The translations under genes and the position numbers were made by a program. This document shows positions 4,141-6,526 of a stretch of DNA of 6,526 bases, in pieces. The number at the start of each line of letters is the position of its first letter. Position 1 is the first letter of the stretch. The stretch is from an uncultured Clostridia bacterium (GTDB taxonomy: Bacteria > Bacillota > Clostridia > Christensenellales > CAG-314): contig CALGIK010000111.1 of NCBI GenBank assembly GCA_937915515.1, positions 1 through 6,526 of the forward strand, given 5' to 3'. The notes beneath the pieces are model-generated. The model saw only the letters and a program-made list of their open reading frames with translations. It searched no databases and was not told the origin of the DNA.

Positions 4141-6526
4141 ACAAAAACATTTTCTGTCACTTTTAAGAGTGAAGGGGTACAATTAAATGTTGTCAGCGTA
4201 AAAAAGGGAGCTATGGTAAATAAGCCGCAGGACCCTGTAAAAGACGGTTACGTTTTTGGAGGTTGGTTTAACGGAAGCGTAAAATTTGATTTTATAAAGG
4301 ACACAGTAACAGCCGATACAATACTGACAGCCAAATGGACAAAGGAGCAGGAGCCGCCGCCTCCGCCGCCGGAGAAGGTTACAGTGACTTATTTATATCC
4401 CGACGGTTCTACATTTAGAGTAAAAGAAGTAGATGCGGGCAGTGATGCCACAATAACTAATATAGAGCTAAATAAAGATTGGGGTTGGGCATTTAGGTTT
4501 GACAGATGGAGTCAAGATATAACTAATGTTGAGGCGGATATTGAAGTAACTGCAGTTTTTAAATACTCGCCCTATTCTGACGAAAGCAAATTCATATTTG
4601 TTGAGGTTTTAGACGAAAATGAAGAATTAATTGGGTATAAAATCAGAGTCAAAAAAGAAGGCGGATTAGGAGGATTGTTTAATCCTGTTCTTAGCGGCAA
4701 AATTGCCATACCTAATGAGTATATGGGCAAACCAGTCATAGAAGTTGACGGTTTCGGTTTTCCCGGAGAGACAGGCATAGAAGAAATTTTTATACCCGGC
4801 AGCGTAAAAAGAATAGGCGATAATCCTTTTTCTATGAGTAACTTTTCGGCAGTTTATATTCAAGACGGTGTGGAAGTTATAGGGAAAGGCGCTTTCGGCT
4901 TGAGTTTAGGATTAGAAACAATCTATTTGCCAGCTTCGCTAAAGACCATTGAGGAAGCGGGAATACAAAACACCCCGTTAGGCGCTCTTTCAACAATTAA
5001 AATGTGGAACGAAAACTTTATTTTTGTTGAAGGTAACGACAAATACAGTATTGTAAACGACTGCTGCATAATAGAAAAGGGGACAGGGATAGAATACGAA
5101 GGAGTTATAGGCGACACCTTATTGCTCTACGCTCAAGCCGCGGAGAGCGAAAGCTTTACCGTACCTGCTAGTGTTACAAAATACTGGCCGTATAGCTTTC
5201 AGGGCTTAAAATATCTTAAAAATGTTGTATTGCCGGAAGGAGCAACAGAAATCCCCACAGGTATGTTTTACGGAGCTTTGATTTTTGGTGCAGAACCTAT
5301 TTATTCAGCCTTAGAAAATATCAATCTGCCAAATACCGTTGAGAGAATATGGTCCACTAAGGAAGGGGCAACGGAAATGTGGGGATATGGCAATTATGTA
5401 GGTACTCCGGGAGCGTTTTATAATTGTATCAATTTGACAGAGTTTACAATTGATGAGGATAGCCAGCTGAGATTTATTGACGACAATGCTTTCTGCGGCA
5501 TATCTTTAACAAGCTTTACTATCCCTTCCTTAGTTGAGCATATTGGTACTACGTGTTTTACATACAGTACAATAGAGGACTTTTCCATAAGCGAAAACAA
5601 CATGCATTATTCTATACACGACGGTGTCTTATATAATTATGACAAAAGTGTGCTTATTTGGTATCCATGTGAAAAGAAAGATGAGGTATTTACCAGCGAC
5701 GCTTTACTTAAGGAAGTAGACAGAGCAGCTTTCGCCGTAAACTATTATCTTAAGGAAGTTGAATTTGTTGACGGCTTAGAAATTTTAGGGGATATGGCTT
5801 TTGGCGATTGTTCAGAAATTATGTCGATATCACTGCCTGCAACTTTAAATGCAGTAGGTGTAAATGCATTTACTGGCTGCCTAAATTTAAATAGCGTAAC
5901 TTTTTTGGGCGATGTAGCGCCGCAATTTTCTGCCGGAGACTTATTTTACCATTATAATAATGAGACAGGCGAAAAAATACTGACTGAAGTAACGGTTTTT
6001 GTCCCTACAAATAGTTATGCTGATTATTACCTTAAGCTATACTCTATCAATCCCTTGTTTGCTCAATTGATTGACGACACAGATATTCCTAATGTAATTT
6101 ATACCTTTGATACCGACGGAAACAGCACGATTGATCCGATAGAAACAATATTACTTATAGAAATGCCAATACCTCTTTACACCAATGAAGGTGATACAAT
6201 GTATTTTTGGGGTTGGTATGAGGAAAAGCCTGTCGGAGAAGAGGAGTGGGGCGAAAGGATATTTTTCCCTTATTACAGCAGTGAAGACATAACACTTAAT
6301 GCAAGGTGGGAAGCAGAGCCAAAAGAAGACGGTACATGCGTTGCTTTTGCTTATTCTCTTTCTCAAACCGAAAAAACCGTTACGTTAAAAGTAGGCAAAA
6401 ATTACTTCACGTTTATGGAATCGGGGATGCTTACCGAAAAAGTATCGTTAGAATACAATCTTTCTGATGCGGAAAATATACAGTTTTACATTTACGTTTA
6501 TACGTCTCCTGATTTAAGTTCGTCAA
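4063..6526 (+). CDS. Lipoprotein with InlB B-repeats and BspA-like leucine-rich repeats (3' end outside window)
   Basis: The frame is open from the ATG at 4063 to the window end (821 complete codons, no stop seen). AGGAGG at 4052-4057 fixes the start. Residues 1-26 are a lipoprotein signal peptide (KK-x-KK, hydrophobic core, FGGC with Cys26). Then: an InlB-type repeat at ~30-93 ('VTFKSEG', 'GYVFGGWFNGS', 'LTAKWT'), a linker with six prolines (98-103), a diverged second repeat (~106-166, 'FDRWSQD', 'VTAVF'), BspA-type LRRs from ~176 to ~665 ('IPGSVKRIG', 'LPASLKTIEEAG', 'LPNTVERIW', 'GVLYNYDKSVLIWYP'), a B-repeat-like module (~678-750), and the start of a beta-rich terminal domain. The protein should be anchored outside the membrane by its lipid, probably as an adhesin or binding protein; the ligand is not evident. 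It is a collinear paralogue of the protein ending at 3113 and probably under control of the divergent MerR regulator. Confidence 0.9.
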   Translation, partial: MKKYKKICLIILSLLLFAVIGIFGGCTKTFSVTFKSEGVQLNVVSVKKGAMVNKPQDPVKDGYVFGGWFNGSVKFDFIKDTVTADTILTAKWTKEQEPPPPPPEKVTVTYLYPDGSTFRVKEVDAGSDATITNIELNKDWGWAFRFDRWSQDITNVEADIEVTAVFKYSPYSDESKFIFVEVLDENEELIGYKIRVKKEGGLGGLFNPVLSGKIAIPNEYMGKPVIEVDGFGFPGETGIEEIFIPGSVKRIGDNPFSMSNFSAVYIQDGVEVIGKGAFGLSLGLETIYLPASLKTIEEAGIQNTPLGALSTIKMWNENFIFVEGNDKYSIVNDCCIIEKGTGIEYEGVIGDTLLLYAQAAESESFTVPASVTKYWPYSFQGLKYLKNVVLPEGATEIPTGMFYGALIFGAEPIYSALENINLPNTVERIWSTKEGATEMWGYGNYVGTPGAFYNCINLTEFTIDEDSQLRFIDDNAFCGISLTSFTIPSLVEHIGTTCFTYSTIEDFSISENNMHYSIHDGVLYNYDKSVLIWYPCEKKDEVFTSDALLKEVDRAAFAVNYYLKEVEFVDGLEILGDMAFGDCSEIMSISLPATLNAVGVNAFTGCLNLNSVTFLGDVAPQFSAGDLFYHYNNETGEKILTEVTVFVPTNSYADYYLKLYSINPLFAQLIDDTDIPNVIYTFDTDGNSTIDPIETILLIEMPIPLYTNEGDTMYFWGWYEEKPVGEEEWGERIFFPYYSSEDITLNARWEAEPKEDGTCVAFAYSLSQTEKTVTLKVGKNYFTFMESGMLTEKVSLEYNLSDAENIQFYIYVYTSPDLSSS
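4150..4341 (+). repeat. InlB B-repeat in the lipoprotein, followed by a diverged second copy
   Basis: This unit opens with 'FSVTFKSEG', has 'DGYVFGGWFNGS' in the centre and closes with 'TILTAKWT', the standard B-repeat pattern. After a proline-rich linker (4345-4377) a second, more diverged unit follows at about 4378-4560 ('VTVTYLYPDGS', 'FDRWSQD', 'EVTAVF'). Together they form a stalk between the lipid anchor and the LRR region. Confidence 0.82.
6094..6312 (+). repeat. C-terminal B-repeat-like module of the lipoprotein
   Basis: It opens 'VIYTFDTDGNSTIDP', continues to 'MYFWGWYEE' and closes 'ITLNARWEAE'. It is the counterpart of the module at 2487-2699 and occupies the same place, after the last LRR and an 'FVPTNSYADYYL' segment. 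A terminal domain ('GTCVAFAYSLSQ', 'NYFTFMESG') begins immediately after and is cut by the window edge. Confidence 0.75.

Noticed and set aside
4572..6366. Minus-strand ORFs at 4572-4778, 4666-4863, 4923-5117, 5418-5603 and 6151-6366
   Set aside because: All are antisense to the continuous lipoprotein frame from 4063 to the window end and show no domain signatures.

Overview
The window is AT-rich, uses strong AGGAGG-type ribosome binding sites, and encodes a Gram-positive-style lipoprotein signal peptide and large secreted proteins built from InlB B-repeats and BspA-type leucine-rich repeats. Together these suggest a low-GC Firmicute, most likely an anaerobic clostridial gut or mucosal bacterium. 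That assignment is an inference from gene content and style; there is no rRNA or other phylogenetic marker in the window.

Layout. Bases 3-3113 (+) hold the last 1036 codons of a large surface or secreted protein; its N-terminus lies upstream of the window. A 90-base gap follows, containing a perfect 14-bp hairpin that probably serves as a shared terminator. Bases 3204-3950 (-) encode a MerR-family transcription regulator that converges on the first gene. A 112-base divergent intergenic region (3951-4062) carries a promoter reading rightward with a 19-bp spacer and an imperfect palindrome centred in that spacer, which is the classic MerR-activated architecture. Bases 4063 to the window end (+) hold the first 821 codons of a second large protein: a lipoprotein with two InlB-type repeats, a proline linker, a long BspA-like LRR region, a C-terminal B-repeat-like module and the start of a terminal domain.

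How it fits together. The two large proteins are collinear paralogues. They share the InlB-repeat/LRR order, the same unusual loops inserted in the LRRs, a 'GVLY..(D)K..LI.YP' LRR motif, a C-terminal module with the pattern Y-x-F-D-x-x-G-x-S-T-I-D-P, and apparently a further terminal domain. The MerR-type operator sits in the promoter of the second one. The simplest model is a small regulated locus in which a MerR sensor with an unrecognised C-terminal effector domain switches on a divergently transcribed BspA-like surface lipoprotein. This pairing is the most interesting point in the window, because MerR regulators more usually control efflux pumps, detoxification enzymes or metal homeostasis. 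There are no mobile elements, CRISPR arrays, tRNAs or rRNAs.
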